DNA of 35,585 nt from CAZFBA01 sp964517135 (GCA_964517135.1 CAZFBA010000037.1:1-35585), one strand, 5' to 3'. Shown: positions 1 to 8,669, counted from the stretch's first letter. The notes: generated by a model not told the origin, from the letters alone. Numbers and translations: made by a program.

Positions 1-483
1 CTGTTTAATAATTTTTGCCCGTTTCTTAAATTTAACTTCCTGTAAAATTTTCTAACCTAAAACAAAGATTATGACAGGTTTTATACATCTAAATATAATC
101 TTTTACCGGACACCAGTGATAATTTATATGTTTACCAATCTAATTGTTTGACTATTTTACCTGTTGTATATCCATTATTTGTTGAGTATTGCCTTTTATG
201 AATATGCTACAAATTGTTTAATTACAGTTTTTAACGATAAAACATATTCTAATCAAATGAATAAAGCATTATATCTGAATTATTAAAATTATTACAGCCT
301 GACAATATTACTTAAAATCAGCCTATTAAAGGTTTTCAGTCATCATTTAATAAATATACATTCTTTATATTGCCCGAATAGCATCCATTTCGGTAAAATA
401 AATTCAGGATATAAACCTCAAATTATTTTAATCAAAATTTATTTCTTAGCTTCTTACAAAAACCATTCATAATGAGGTGAAAA
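1..483. other. AT-rich region without a recognisable gene
   Basis: I see no open frame with a credible ribosome site, no RNA gene and no clear repeat here. The stretch is strongly AT-rich and ends in the ribosome binding site (AGGTGA) of the small gene that starts at 484. The promoter of that gene should lie in the last 100-150 bases, but no pair of boxes stands out. Confidence 0.5.
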
Positions 484-768
484 ATGATTTCAAACAAACT
501 TAATAATCTCAATAATAACAATGATTTTAGTGGCCCTGGTATAATTGGTGAACTCTTTGATATAATCAAGAGTATTGTATCAATGGACAGAGGGGATGAA
601 AATACTGTTGGCTTATCAAGATACAAAGAATTTAAACCCTGTTTAAGTTCACAAAAAAGAGTTAACACAAAGCACTTAAATCAGACACCTTTTAGAATGG
701 CTGCAAACACTCATCCGGGGTATCGTGGCAAAGCTCAAATGCCGGGTTTTATAGAAAATAAGTTCTAA
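484..768 (+). CDS. small hypothetical protein, 94 aa
   Basis: I do not recognise this family. The start is supported by AGGTGA a few bases before the ATG. The N-terminus is rich in asparagine (several N in residues 4-14), followed by a short hydrophobic or amphipathic stretch (GIIGELFDIIKSIVSM, about residues 19-34). The C-terminal half is polar and basic. There is no signal peptide and no full membrane segment. It is followed after 36 bases by the zinc-ribbon gene at 805 on the same strand, so the two could be co-transcribed. The frame looks real because of the ribosome site and the neighbouring gene, but homology was not tested. Confidence 0.5.
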   Translation: MISNKLNNLNNNNDFSGPGIIGELFDIIKSIVSMDRGDENTVGLSRYKEFKPCLSSQKRVNTKHLNQTPFRMAANTHPGYRGKAQMPGFIENKF

Positions 769-771
769 AAG

Positions 772-790
772 TTACTATTATTAATAGTAA
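772..790. promoter_or_regulatory. AT-rich perfect inverted repeat before the zinc-ribbon gene
   Basis: TTACTATTA (772-780) is followed by one T and then TAATAGTAA (782-790), a 9-bp perfect inverted repeat. It ends exactly where the purine run AAGGG, the likely ribosome site of the gene at 805, begins. It could be a repressor site or a weak hairpin near the ribosome site. The stem is all A/T except one pair on each arm, so a strong terminator is unlikely. Confidence 0.3.
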
Positions 791-804
791 AGGGATGGTT
801 CTGA

Positions 805-1254
805 ATGCAAAAAACCATCATCAGACAGATTAAAGATGTAATAAAAAGTTTATTTGAATGCAAGCATGAAAAAATTACTACAGCTACCAGACTGGGGTTT
901 TGCCCTGATTGCGGTAAAAAGATTAATCTGTACTGGCTGATAGCAACCTGTTCTGAATGTCATACCAGCAGAGAAACTGTTCTTATTATGGGTAAGCCTT
1001 ACTCGTTGGTAAAAAAGTGCCCCGAATGCAAGTCAACAAAATATAAAATCTTTAAAACAAAAGATATAGAATCTTTTAACTCTGGTGATAATCAAAGATA
1101 TTATGTTATTGTTAAAGAAGAGGTAAATGCAGGGCCTAAGCAGCCAGATAATAAAGAAAATCAGAATTTAGCACATAAGAAATATTATAAGTCATTAAAA
1201 AACAACGTTTCTTATAGCGGTTTATATAAAGTAAACCCTAAATTGCTAAAATAA
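805..1254 (+). CDS. zinc-ribbon protein of unknown function, 149 aa
   Basis: This protein carries three Cys-x2-Cys knuckles (C33-PD-C36, C49-SE-C52, C72-PE-C75) and an earlier C19-K-H21. The pattern fits two small zinc ribbons in residues 19-80. The remaining 70 residues are basic and polar, with no membrane segment. Zinc ribbons of this kind usually bind nucleic acid or act as protein interaction modules, but nothing seen here tells which. The ribosome site is AAGGG about ten bases before the ATG, behind an AT-rich inverted repeat. The gene ends 17 bases before the stop of the convergent P-II gene. No specific family was recognised. Confidence 0.6.
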   Translation: MQKTIIRQIKDVIKSLFECKHEKITTATRLGFCPDCGKKINLYWLIATCSECHTSRETVLIMGKPYSLVKKCPECKSTKYKIFKTKDIESFNSGDNQRYYVIVKEEVNAGPKQPDNKENQNLAHKKYYKSLKNNVSYSGLYKVNPKLLK

Positions 1255-1271
1255 ACATCATTGAATCAACT

Positions 1272-1613
1272 TTATCCTATTGCTTCTGAGCCACGTTCAC
1301 CTGTTCTTATTCTTATGCATTCAGGCAGTTCCAGTATAAATATTTTTCCATCGCCTATGCTGCCTGATTGAGCCCCTTTAATAATAGCATTAACTGTTTT
1401 ATCTACAAAATCTTCATTAACAGCAATTTCCAGCCGTATTTTATCCAGAAGGTTGACCTCCCTTTCATAGCCTCTATATAATTCCTGGAAGCCTTTTTGC
1501 TGACCACAGCCGACTGCATTAATGACTGACATTTTGTATACTTCGGCCTGATAGAGTTCCTGTTTAACTTCATTAAGTTTTTCGGGTTGTATATATGCTA
1601 TAACAAGCTTCAT
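1272..1613 (-). CDS. P-II family nitrogen regulator (GlnB/GlnK type)
   Basis: A 113-residue P-II signal protein that reports nitrogen and energy status (2-oxoglutarate, ATP/ADP) and, next to amt, probably gates the ammonium channel. The frame extends upstream into amt, but the start at 1613 gives the family N-terminus MKLVIAYIQPEKL and has GGAGG eight bases upstream. The signature regions are present: GQQKGFQELYRG before and in the T-loop, and the C-terminal GSIGDGKIF...RIRTGE nucleotide-binding segment. In the T-loop the site of uridylylation in E. coli (Tyr51) is Arg51, and position 49 is Tyr rather than the Ser phosphorylated in cyanobacteria, so neither classical modification should occur at those positions. 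It lies 31 bases downstream of amt and is surely co-transcribed. Family call very secure; GlnB versus GlnK is not decided. Confidence 0.95.
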   Translation of the reverse strand: MKLVIAYIQPEKLNEVKQELYQAEVYKMSVINAVGCGQQKGFQELYRGYEREVNLLDKIRLEIAVNEDFVDKTVNAIIKGAQSGSIGDGKIFILELPECIRIRTGERGSEAIG

Positions 1614-1644
1614 TACATATTCCTCCATATTTGTTGATAAGAAC

Positions 1645-3261
1645 TTATATTGTGTATCCTCGTTCACCGTGCTGGCTGATATCGAGTCCGGTTGTTTCAT
1701 CTTGATCTGCAACTCTGAGGCCCATAAAAGTATCCAGTATTTTGAGTATTATAAGTGTGATAACAAAAACATAAACCCATGCAGCAATCACACTGATTAA
1801 CTGGGTTCCCAGTAATTCAGGGTTACCAAGAAAAAGACCATTAGCCCCTCCTGCATTAACAGCGACAGAGGCAAATAGTCCTGTTGCTATGGCTCCCCAT
1901 GTACCTCCAATGCCATGGACACCCACAACATCAAGGGAATCGTCAAGGTTAAACTTGTTTTTGAGGCTCACTGCAATGTAGCAGAATATGCCTGCACCTA
2001 TGCCTATAATGATTGCTGCCAGAGGACTAACAAACCCGGCAGCAGGTGTAATTGCAACCAGGCCAGCGACTGCTCCGGTAGCAACACCCAGAACGGTTGG
2101 CCTGAACCGGTGTATCCATTCAATAATCATCCAGGCAACAGCAGCTGAAGCTGATGCGATATGTGTAACTACAAAAGCTGATACTGCAATAGAGTCAGCA
2201 GCAAGGGCACTTCCTCCATTAAACCCGAACCAACCAAACCAGAGAAGAGAGGCTCCTATTAGTGTAATAACAAGGTTATGCGGAGTTATGCTGTGTCCTG
2301 ATATTCTTTTTCTTTTGCCAATGATAATTGCTGCTGCAAGAGCAGCTACTCCAGAGCTGATATGAACAACCAGTCCACCTGCAAAGTCGAGAGCACCGAG
2401 TTCACCAATCCAGCCACCACCCCATACCCAGTGTGCCAGTGGCAAATAAACAAATGTGACCCATACAATAATAAACACCAGAAAGGTTTTAAACTTAAAG
2501 CGTTCAGCAAAAGCACCGGTAATAAGGGCTGGTGTTATAACGGCAAACATTAATTGAAAAGCCATAAAAAGCTGATGGGGTATTGTTGGTGCTAAATCAG
2601 GGTTGGGTGTTAGCCCTACGTTTTTTAAACCGATATAATCAAAGCCGCCAATAAAGCCGGCAATATCAGTTCCAAAGGCAAGACTGTATCCGTATAAAAC
2701 CCAGATAATTGTAACTACACCAAGGCATATAAAGCTTTGCATTATGGTTCCTAAAACATTCTTTTTTCTCACCATACCGCCATAAAAGAGAGCTAGGCCG
2801 GGTGTCATAAGCATAACAAGAGCAGTACTAATAAGTATCCAGGCGGTATCACCCGTATCGATTGCAATAGATGCCTCTTCAGTATTTTCAGATTCAGAAA
2901 GTTTATCAGTTATTTCAGTTTTTTCTAAATTTGTAACCGGTAAAATCTTTTCCACTTCAGAATTAAGAGCAGTATTATTGCTATCTTTCTCCACTCCTGA
3001 AACAGTTCCGATAAAACAAAACAGAGCAATACCCAAGAGCACAACTAATGCAACAACAGGATAAATATTATTTGATTGACCTTCTGATTTTATTAACAGA
3101 TAATCTCTAACATTCTTCCATCGCAGGTGTTCTTTTGTTAGTATAGCCTTTATAGCAAACAATAAAAGAATAGCAAGGATAACACTACCCATTAAAGGGT
3201 TGAAATTAAAAGCTAATATGGCTATTATCAACCAGAATACAATTGAAATAAATCTTTTCAT
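1645..3261 (-). CDS. amt: ammonium transporter with membrane-spanning N-terminal extension
   Basis: Amt/Mep/Rh family channel for ammonium uptake in the inner membrane, 538 aa. The Amt core begins near residue 135 with MTPGLALFYGG (152-162) and carries the twin pore histidines H277 (LAHWVWGG) and H449 (GVHGIGGTWG), so transport should work. The first 130 residues are not part of a normal Amt: two hydrophobic helices (about 4-42), a charged stretch, a third helix (67-90) and a polar linker rich in Ser, Glu and Asn. The ATG at 3261 is preceded by GGAGG at five bases; a TTG one codon earlier would be too close to it. P-II follows 31 bases downstream. A perfect 16-bp palindrome lies 30 bases before the start. 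Confidence 0.96.
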   Translation of the reverse strand: MKRFISIVFWLIIAILAFNFNPLMGSVILAILLLFAIKAILTKEHLRWKNVRDYLLIKSEGQSNNIYPVVALVVLLGIALFCFIGTVSGVEKDSNNTALNSEVEKILPVTNLEKTEITDKLSESENTEEASIAIDTGDTAWILISTALVMLMTPGLALFYGGMVRKKNVLGTIMQSFICLGVVTIIWVLYGYSLAFGTDIAGFIGGFDYIGLKNVGLTPNPDLAPTIPHQLFMAFQLMFAVITPALITGAFAERFKFKTFLVFIIVWVTFVYLPLAHWVWGGGWIGELGALDFAGGLVVHISSGVAALAAAIIIGKRKRISGHSITPHNLVITLIGASLLWFGWFGFNGGSALAADSIAVSAFVVTHIASASAAVAWMIIEWIHRFRPTVLGVATGAVAGLVAITPAAGFVSPLAAIIIGIGAGIFCYIAVSLKNKFNLDDSLDVVGVHGIGGTWGAIATGLFASVAVNAGGANGLFLGNPELLGTQLISVIAAWVYVFVITLIILKILDTFMGLRVADQDETTGLDISQHGERGYTI

Positions 3262-3290
3262 CAAATCCTCCTCTAAAGCAGCTCAGACAA

Positions 3291-3306
3291 AAGCCTGATC
3301 AGGCTT
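3291..3306. promoter_or_regulatory. perfect 16-bp palindrome in the amt leader
   Basis: AAGCCTGATCAGGCTT reads the same on both strands and sits 30 bases upstream of the amt start. Perfect palindromes of this length in front of a nitrogen transporter are typical of dimeric regulator sites, although it could also form an RNA hairpin in the leader. On the minus strand a loose promoter-like pair (TTGAAT, 16 bases, TATTAC) lies just upstream of it. The rest of the 3262-3539 gap shows nothing else that I can name. Confidence 0.4.
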
Positions 3307-3539
3307 GCTTGCTGTAATACACCTGAAAATAAATAATTCAAACTAATAATTCTAGCTAAAAAAGAAATACGATAAATTTTTACTCTAAAGTTCTTTAAAG
3401 AGCCTTTTACAACTACTATACAGGGTATATTATAAATATTAAAAACAGGTTAAATTAAGGTTAAATCTACATTAATAATAAGTTGGTCTAAAAATGTTTG
3501 ATCACGAATAATTAATTATAATGTTTTGCCGGATTGAAA

Positions 3540-3578
3540 ACCAAATTAAAAAGGGGGTTATAAAGCTAAAACCCCCTG
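3540..3578 (-). terminator. Rho-independent terminator of tpiA
   Basis: On the minus strand, AGGGGGTT (complement of 3570-3577) and AACCCCCT (complement of 3552-3559) form an 8-bp GC-rich stem with a ten-base loop. The stem is followed by TTTTAATTTGG. It lies 24 bases beyond the tpiA stop and separates tpiA from amt, which has its own leader. Confidence 0.85.
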
Positions 3579-3601
3579 AATGGATTTAATAAACTTGCTT
3601 A

Positions 3602-4396
3602 CTACTTGCAACCGCAGCTTTTCTGGCATGCACCTTTGATAATGCCATAAAAATCAACAGATTTTAAACTGGCACCACCAACAAGAGCACCATCAATATC
3701 ACTTTGAGCCATTTGCTCATCAATAGTACTTGGCTTTACACTTCCACCATAAAGTATTCTAACTTTTTCTGCTATCTCTTTTGAAGATAAAGAAGCAACA
3801 ACTGACCTGATAAGCTTAATAACCCTGTTAGCTTCTTGAGAATCACATGTTTTACCTGTGCCAATAGCCCATATTGGTTCATAAGCAAAAACAAGTTTCT
3901 CTATATCACTGTTAGAAACCTCTTTTAGAGCTGCTTTAATCTGTGATTCAACATGGCTATCAGTTACACCCTGTTCTCTCTGTTCAAGACTTTCTCCACA
4001 ACAAATAATCGGAATCATATTATGATTCAAAACAGCTTTAACTTTATTGTTGACTCTTTCATCAGATTCACCAAAGTACATTCTTCTTTCAGAGTGACCA
4101 ATGATGACATACTCAACACATAAATCTTTAAGCATCAGAGGAGAAACTTCACCGGTGTAAGCCCCACTATCTCTCCAGTCAACAGTCTGGGCTCCCAGTC
4201 TCATTTTTCCACCGTGACCAATTTCTTCTCCTGTGGTTACAAGAGAGGTAAACGGTGGGCAAAGAACTATTTCAGGCAAACTATCTTTTGAAGCATCTTC
4301 CAGTTTGCTTTTTAACTCTTTAGTAAGCTTTTTTGAGTCACTGACAAGGTTATTCATTTTCCAGTTGCCAGCAATTATAGGTTTTCTCTTTGACAT
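3602..4396 (-). CDS. tpiA: triosephosphate isomerase
   Basis: Interconverts dihydroxyacetone phosphate and glyceraldehyde 3-phosphate in glycolysis and gluconeogenesis, in the cytoplasm. All catalytic elements are visible: N11 and K13 in AGNWKMN, H101 in VIIGHSERR, E173 in AYEPIWAIGTGKT, the flexible loop 6 (177-183) and the phosphate-binding YGGSV (216-220). The start has AGGAG six to seven bases upstream. Length (264 aa) is slightly above the usual 250 because of a short C-terminal tail, ACQKSCGCK, with three cysteines within the last eight residues; this tail is not part of the TIM barrel. It is transcribed alone or after the 61-residue gene and ends at a strong terminator. Confidence 0.98.
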   Translation of the reverse strand: MSKRKPIIAGNWKMNNLVSDSKKLTKELKSKLEDASKDSLPEIVLCPPFTSLVTTGEEIGHGGKMRLGAQTVDWRDSGAYTGEVSPLMLKDLCVEYVIIGHSERRMYFGESDERVNNKVKAVLNHNMIPIICCGESLEQREQGVTDSHVESQIKAALKEVSNSDIEKLVFAYEPIWAIGTGKTCDSQEANRVIKLIRSVVASLSSKEIAEKVRILYGGSVKPSTIDEQMAQSDIDGALVGGASLKSVDFYGIIKGACQKSCGCK

Positions 4397-4540
4397 AGCT
4401 TTCTCCTACTTAATAAATATACGTCTTATTCAAATTTCAACTATAATACAAAAATCCTTCTGTATCAAATACAGGGCTATATTTGTTTTTCAAAATAGTT
4501 ACAATACTCACAAAAAACAAAGCCTGAAAGCAAAAACCCA

Positions 4541-4726
4541 TTAAAGTTTCATATCAACGTATTTGCCAATGCCAGCCTCTTTCATTATCTCATCAAGCAG
4601 ATTAAACGAAGAAGGTGGCTCAATTTTAGATGCTATGCTATTCATTTCATCATTATATCGCCTGCGTGGGTTGTATGCCTGCAACATTGCCTCATAGGGG
4701 TTTTTAATTGAGTCGCTAATAATCAT
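4541..4726 (-). CDS. small hypothetical protein, 61 aa
   Basis: Unrecognised. A ribosome site AGAGGG stands six bases before the ATG, which is the main reason to accept it. The protein is polar, with a YNPRRRYNDE segment around residues 18-27 and a likely C-terminal helix (LLDEIMKEAGIGKYVDM). There is no signal peptide and no membrane segment. It lies between the large TPR gene and tpiA on the same strand, with gaps of about 150 and 144 bases, so it may be a separate transcription unit. Short length makes a chance frame possible. Confidence 0.45.
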   Translation of the reverse strand: MIISDSIKNPYEAMLQAYNPRRRYNDEMNSIASKIEPPSSFNLLDEIMKEAGIGKYVDMKL

Positions 4727-4878
4727 CTGTGACCCTCTGCTGCTATTTAAAAGTATAAAAGTATTTTATAAAAAACATACAACAAAGTCTTCGTTATGAC
4801 TTGACGATCGTAGTAAAATTTTACAAATAGCTGTAACTTGCTAGCAACGCCTGGCATGAATTTCTCAGGAGGCTATCC

Positions 4879-7341
4879 TTATGCTGCACCTGCGGCAGCA
4901 GCAGCAATTAATGCACCTATAACCACAACTACTACTATAAAGTAAATAATACCAATAACAATACCACCACAGGAGACGATAATAAATGATCTCAATAAAG
5001 TTACCCTGTGGGCTGCTGATACACCGGCTATAAGAATTATAAGCCCCCATAATTGGAGCACAAGCCCATTTATGAGGCCGTATAGACAACTTCCTGTGAC
5101 ATTATCAGCTTTACCCATCAAAACTCCAATGCCAAAAAGTTGTAATACCAGAAACATAACAACAAATCTGGCCAGATCAACAACACGTGACCAACCAACT
5201 ACTGCCTGCAGTTCTTTAAAAGTGCCTTCACCCTTGAAAATTTTACCTATAAACAACAATACTGCCGGCGTAATAAGGAACATCATAACAATAAAGAAGA
5301 CAAAATAAATGACAGCAGCAATCATTATAGTAGGTATAGGCCCTTTAGCAAGAAATGAAGCAGCTAAAGCTATTGTATTTACCAGTGAAGCCAGTAAGAC
5401 CAGGAATATTACAAATATAATATTAATTGGTTTTGCAGCAACAATCTGTTTCATTGTCATTCGAGGTTTTATAAACATTGATAACATTGCTCCAAAAACT
5501 GGCGGAGCCTCTACATTTGCTTCAGGTTCATCTTTTTGTGGTTTCTCTTTTTTCTTTACTGGCTTTTCTTCTCTTTTCTTTTTAACTGATTTTTTACTTG
5601 AAGGCCTATCTTCTAACTTTTTGTCTTTTGTTGAACTTTCTTCAAAGTCTTTTTCGATTTCTTCTTCGGCAATAGAGCCATCAGGTCTTAGTTTTTCAGC
5701 AATATCATCTTCGGGTATTTCTACTTTAGAAGTTTTAGGAGACCCTTCTTCATCTGAATCTACTTGAGGCAATTTTTTCAAAACATACCCACAATTATCA
5801 CAGTTAACAGAAAACATATCAAGACCACAACGAGGACATTCTGCGACTCTTCTGGGTCTTTCAATTTTTTTTACTTCCTGAACAGATCGTTTTCTTACTG
5901 AAAACTTCTGTTGTTTTTCTGCAAATAGCTTGTTATTAAGAGCTTCTTCATATGATGGGTCAATTTTAAGTGCCTTTTGCTGGCATTTGATACAATTTTC
6001 ATAGTCTTTCTTTGAACAATAAATGTATCCCATATGATACCAGGCTGTTTTTCTTTCAGGATCAGCTTTTACAATCTCATTAAAAATATTTATTGCTTCA
6101 TCATGATTGCCTATCATACCGAGTGAGATTGCCATAGTTTCAATAGCATCAAAGTCTTCAGGCTCTATTTCTACGATTTTTTGATAACATTCAATAATTT
6201 CTTTGTACCGCTTAAGGTTTTTAAGACACTCACCTTTAAATTTCAGAAAACTAATGTCATCTGGCTGAAGCCTGAGAGCAATATCAATATATTGAACCGC
6301 TTCATGATATCTTTGCATACTGTAAAGTAGCTTTGATTTATTTAATATCGGGTCAATAAACCCGGGATGCTTACTGATTGCTCGGTCATAGCATACAAGA
6401 GCTTCTTCTCTATTATTGAGAATTTCATTTAGCAGTCCTTTTCTATTCCAGGCTGGCGCAAAATCAGGGTTTTTGGTCAATACTTTTTCATATGTTTCAT
6501 ATGCTTTGATATTATCATTTTCTTCATAATATATTTCTGCAAGACCCATCAGGGCTTTAAAATTTTCCTCATTAAGTTCAAGGGCTTTTTCGTACAACCT
6601 TGTGGCCTGGTTAAATTTTTCCTGCGAAACAAGTAATTTAGCCTTATTACAGAGGGCATCATCGTTGTCAATGTTGATACTCAGGGCTTCATCAACACAT
6701 TTCAGAGCTTCATCGTTTTTATTTAAGCCTATCAGGGCTTCAGCCTTTTTGGATAACAAATAATCCCGACTGAAATTTGATTTTAGCAGGCTGTCATAAA
6801 AATTGAGTGCTCCTTGGAAATTGCCAATATCAAGTAAGAATTCGCCCTGCTCTATCCATAGTTCAATCTTTTTAGGGGCTAAAAGTCTTATGTTATGTAA
6901 GCAATTCCAGATACCTGGTTTATCATTAACGTATTTATGAACTTCAAGGCTCTTAACCCATAAGTCAATATCTTTAGGATCAAGCTTTAAGGCTTTTTTA
7001 AAGCTATTTAAAACATCACTGACTTTATTAAGATCAACAGAAGCCAGGCCTTTAATTATCCATGCGTCTTTATTATTTGGATTAGAAGAAAGAATCCTTT
7101 CTGCACAATTAATAGCATCTTTGGGCCTTCCAATATCAAGATATATTTCTGCCTTAAGAAGATTTGCTTTCTCGTGACCTGCTTCAAATTTCAATATTTG
7201 CTCGAATGACCCGAGTGCTTTATCGTGGTTGCCAAGTTTAAGGTATATTTCACCTCTTTCAAGCAGTGCTTCCTTGTTTCTTGGATCCTGTTTAAGCTTA
7301 TCTTCAACTATTTTAAGTTTTTGTTCAAATTCATTTGTCAT
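4879..7341 (-). CDS. TPR-repeat / zinc-ribbon / Yip1-type membrane protein
   Basis: An 820-residue three-part protein. Residues 1 to about 470 are back-to-back tetratricopeptide repeats (roughly thirteen, with the usual W/L/G/Y-A/A/P spacing). Near residue 490 a zinc ribbon, CPRCGLD...CDNCGY, has two Cys-x2-Cys pairs. A long low-complexity linker rich in Lys, Glu, Asp and Pro follows. From about residue 610 a Yip1-like domain has some five hydrophobic helices and ends in an alanine-rich tail (AAAAAGAA). The TPR part is therefore likely a cytoplasmic binding platform tethered to the membrane by its C-terminus. Partners are unknown. The ribosome site is weak (AGAAGA). The Yip1 call rests on the helix pattern and the preceding MFIKPRMTMKQI segment typical of the family. 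Confidence 0.85.
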   Translation of the reverse strand: MTNEFEQKLKIVEDKLKQDPRNKEALLERGEIYLKLGNHDKALGSFEQILKFEAGHEKANLLKAEIYLDIGRPKDAINCAERILSSNPNNKDAWIIKGLASVDLNKVSDVLNSFKKALKLDPKDIDLWVKSLEVHKYVNDKPGIWNCLHNIRLLAPKKIELWIEQGEFLLDIGNFQGALNFYDSLLKSNFSRDYLLSKKAEALIGLNKNDEALKCVDEALSINIDNDDALCNKAKLLVSQEKFNQATRLYEKALELNEENFKALMGLAEIYYEENDNIKAYETYEKVLTKNPDFAPAWNRKGLLNEILNNREEALVCYDRAISKHPGFIDPILNKSKLLYSMQRYHEAVQYIDIALRLQPDDISFLKFKGECLKNLKRYKEIIECYQKIVEIEPEDFDAIETMAISLGMIGNHDEAINIFNEIVKADPERKTAWYHMGYIYCSKKDYENCIKCQQKALKIDPSYEEALNNKLFAEKQQKFSVRKRSVQEVKKIERPRRVAECPRCGLDMFSVNCDNCGYVLKKLPQVDSDEEGSPKTSKVEIPEDDIAEKLRPDGSIAEEEIEKDFEESSTKDKKLEDRPSSKKSVKKKREEKPVKKKEKPQKDEPEANVEAPPVFGAMLSMFIKPRMTMKQIVAAKPINIIFVIFLVLLASLVNTIALAASFLAKGPIPTIMIAAVIYFVFFIVMMFLITPAVLLFIGKIFKGEGTFKELQAVVGWSRVVDLARFVVMFLVLQLFGIGVLMGKADNVTGSCLYGLINGLVLQLWGLIILIAGVSAAHRVTLLRSFIIVSCGGIVIGIIYFIVVVVVIGALIAAAAAGAA

Positions 7342-7694
7342 TAATATTTTCTTCTGGATACTTTAAACTACTAAAATACGAAATGCGCCTATTTAAAAGT
7401 AATTTCAGTTTTTTAGTCTTCAGAAATCAGTCAGTTGAACTCAGGAACTTTTTTCTCTATTATCATTCTAACATTATACATTTATGTAATTTGTTAATAA
7501 TAATGATTGTACTAGCTTCAAATATTAGACATGTTACCTAAATTTATAAAGAATTTTAACAATAAAATCAAATATGTTTCGATTAAAAAGTTTTTTCAAG
7601 ATGATAATAATTTCACTTTAGACAGGTATAATTTTAAAATATATCTGCAAGCTTGAAAACCGTTTGATAAAATTAAATTGAAAGGTTCTAAACA
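7342..7694. other. divergent intergenic region
   Basis: This 353-base AT-rich gap lies between two divergently transcribed genes, so it must hold both promoters. A perfect TATAAT at 7627-7632 points towards the kinase gene at 7695, but no good -35 box stands at the right distance. I see no RNA gene or repeat. Confidence 0.4.
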
Positions 7695-8669
7695 GTGAAT
7701 GTTCTGGTGATTTTTAATCCGGAAAGCGGTAACCGGAATCCAAAAACAATAAAAACCAGTTTTCTTGAAGCTATGAGAAGCTTTGATATTGAGTATGAAC
7801 TTTTTGAATCGAGTAATTTTGAGGATATCCTTGAACGTACCAGAAAAGCCAGCCTTGAAAAGGTTTCAAAGATAATTGCTATCGGTGGAGATGGCACTGT
7901 AAATCAGATTATAAACGGCATGGCAGAATCAGCAACTACTCTTGGTATTATACCAACCGGCACAGCCAATTTGCTGGCCACTGCTCTTGGCATACCTGCT
8001 GATGTTAAAAAAGCACTAAAGATAATTTTTGAAGGCAAACAGGATAAAATAGATCTCGGAAAAATCAACAACCGCTATTTTGCTATTACAGCAGGCTGCG
8101 GGTTTGACGCTAAAATAATGAAAAACGTCGATAGAAACAAAAAGAAATTTCTGGGGTTTCTTGCTTACTTTATAGAAGGATTTATTCAGGCGATAATCCC
8201 TGAAAGATCAGTCTTTCAGCTAAATATTGATGGCAAAAAAATTAAAAAACGGGCAGTTAACGTATTATTTGTTAATACAGGCAATCTTTTTGGTAACTTT
8301 TTAACACTGGTACCGGATGCTTCGCTTACAGACGGTTTTTTGGATATATGCATCTACTCACCTACCCATACTGGTGAATATATTCCGGTTTTGTGGAACA
8401 TTATTACAAAGCAGAAGTACACAGAAGAGCATAAAGCCTTTAAAATGCAGCACTTCAAAGCAAAAGAAGTATATTTGAAATGCCGTCCCAGGCTACCTGT
8501 GCAGGCTGATGGTGATCTTATAGGGTATCCACCTGTGCATATAAAAGTATGCCCTGATGCTCTCAGTGTCTGTATGCCTTTCAAGATAGATTCTTTCATT
8601 ATGAACCCTGAAGAATACTTCCGTACTATGCTTGATAAAGCATTTAAAGACAACGATACTTCTGGTTAA
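7695..8669 (+). CDS. diacylglycerol/sphingoid-kinase family lipid kinase (YegS/DgkB type)
   Basis: ATP-dependent lipid kinase fold of the DAGK catalytic family. The nucleotide-binding GGDGT motif is at residues 64-68 within IAIGGDGTVNQIINGM, followed by GIIPTGTANLLATALGIP, the usual second signature. The C-terminal beta-sandwich has PVQADGDLIGYPPVHIKV, matching the conserved Q-x-D-G-E segment with Asp in place of Glu. Length (324 aa) fits the family. The start is GTG with AAAGG nine bases upstream. The substrate (diacylglycerol, phosphatidylglycerol or another lipid alcohol) cannot be told from sequence. The gene converges on pabB with a nine-base gap and stands alone on its strand. Confidence 0.92.
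   Translation: MNVLVIFNPESGNRNPKTIKTSFLEAMRSFDIEYELFESSNFEDILERTRKASLEKVSKIIAIGGDGTVNQIINGMAESATTLGIIPTGTANLLATALGIPADVKKALKIIFEGKQDKIDLGKINNRYFAITAGCGFDAKIMKNVDRNKKKFLGFLAYFIEGFIQAIIPERSVFQLNIDGKKIKKRAVNVLFVNTGNLFGNFLTLVPDASLTDGFLDICIYSPTHTGEYIPVLWNIITKQKYTEEHKAFKMQHFKAKEVYLKCRPRLPVQADGDLIGYPPVHIKVCPDALSVCMPFKIDSFIMNPEEYFRTMLDKAFKDNDTSG

Noticed and set aside
1614..1712. N-terminal extension of P-II into amt
   Set aside because: The added residues are a shifted reading of the amt 3' end, and the start at 1613 has GGAGG.
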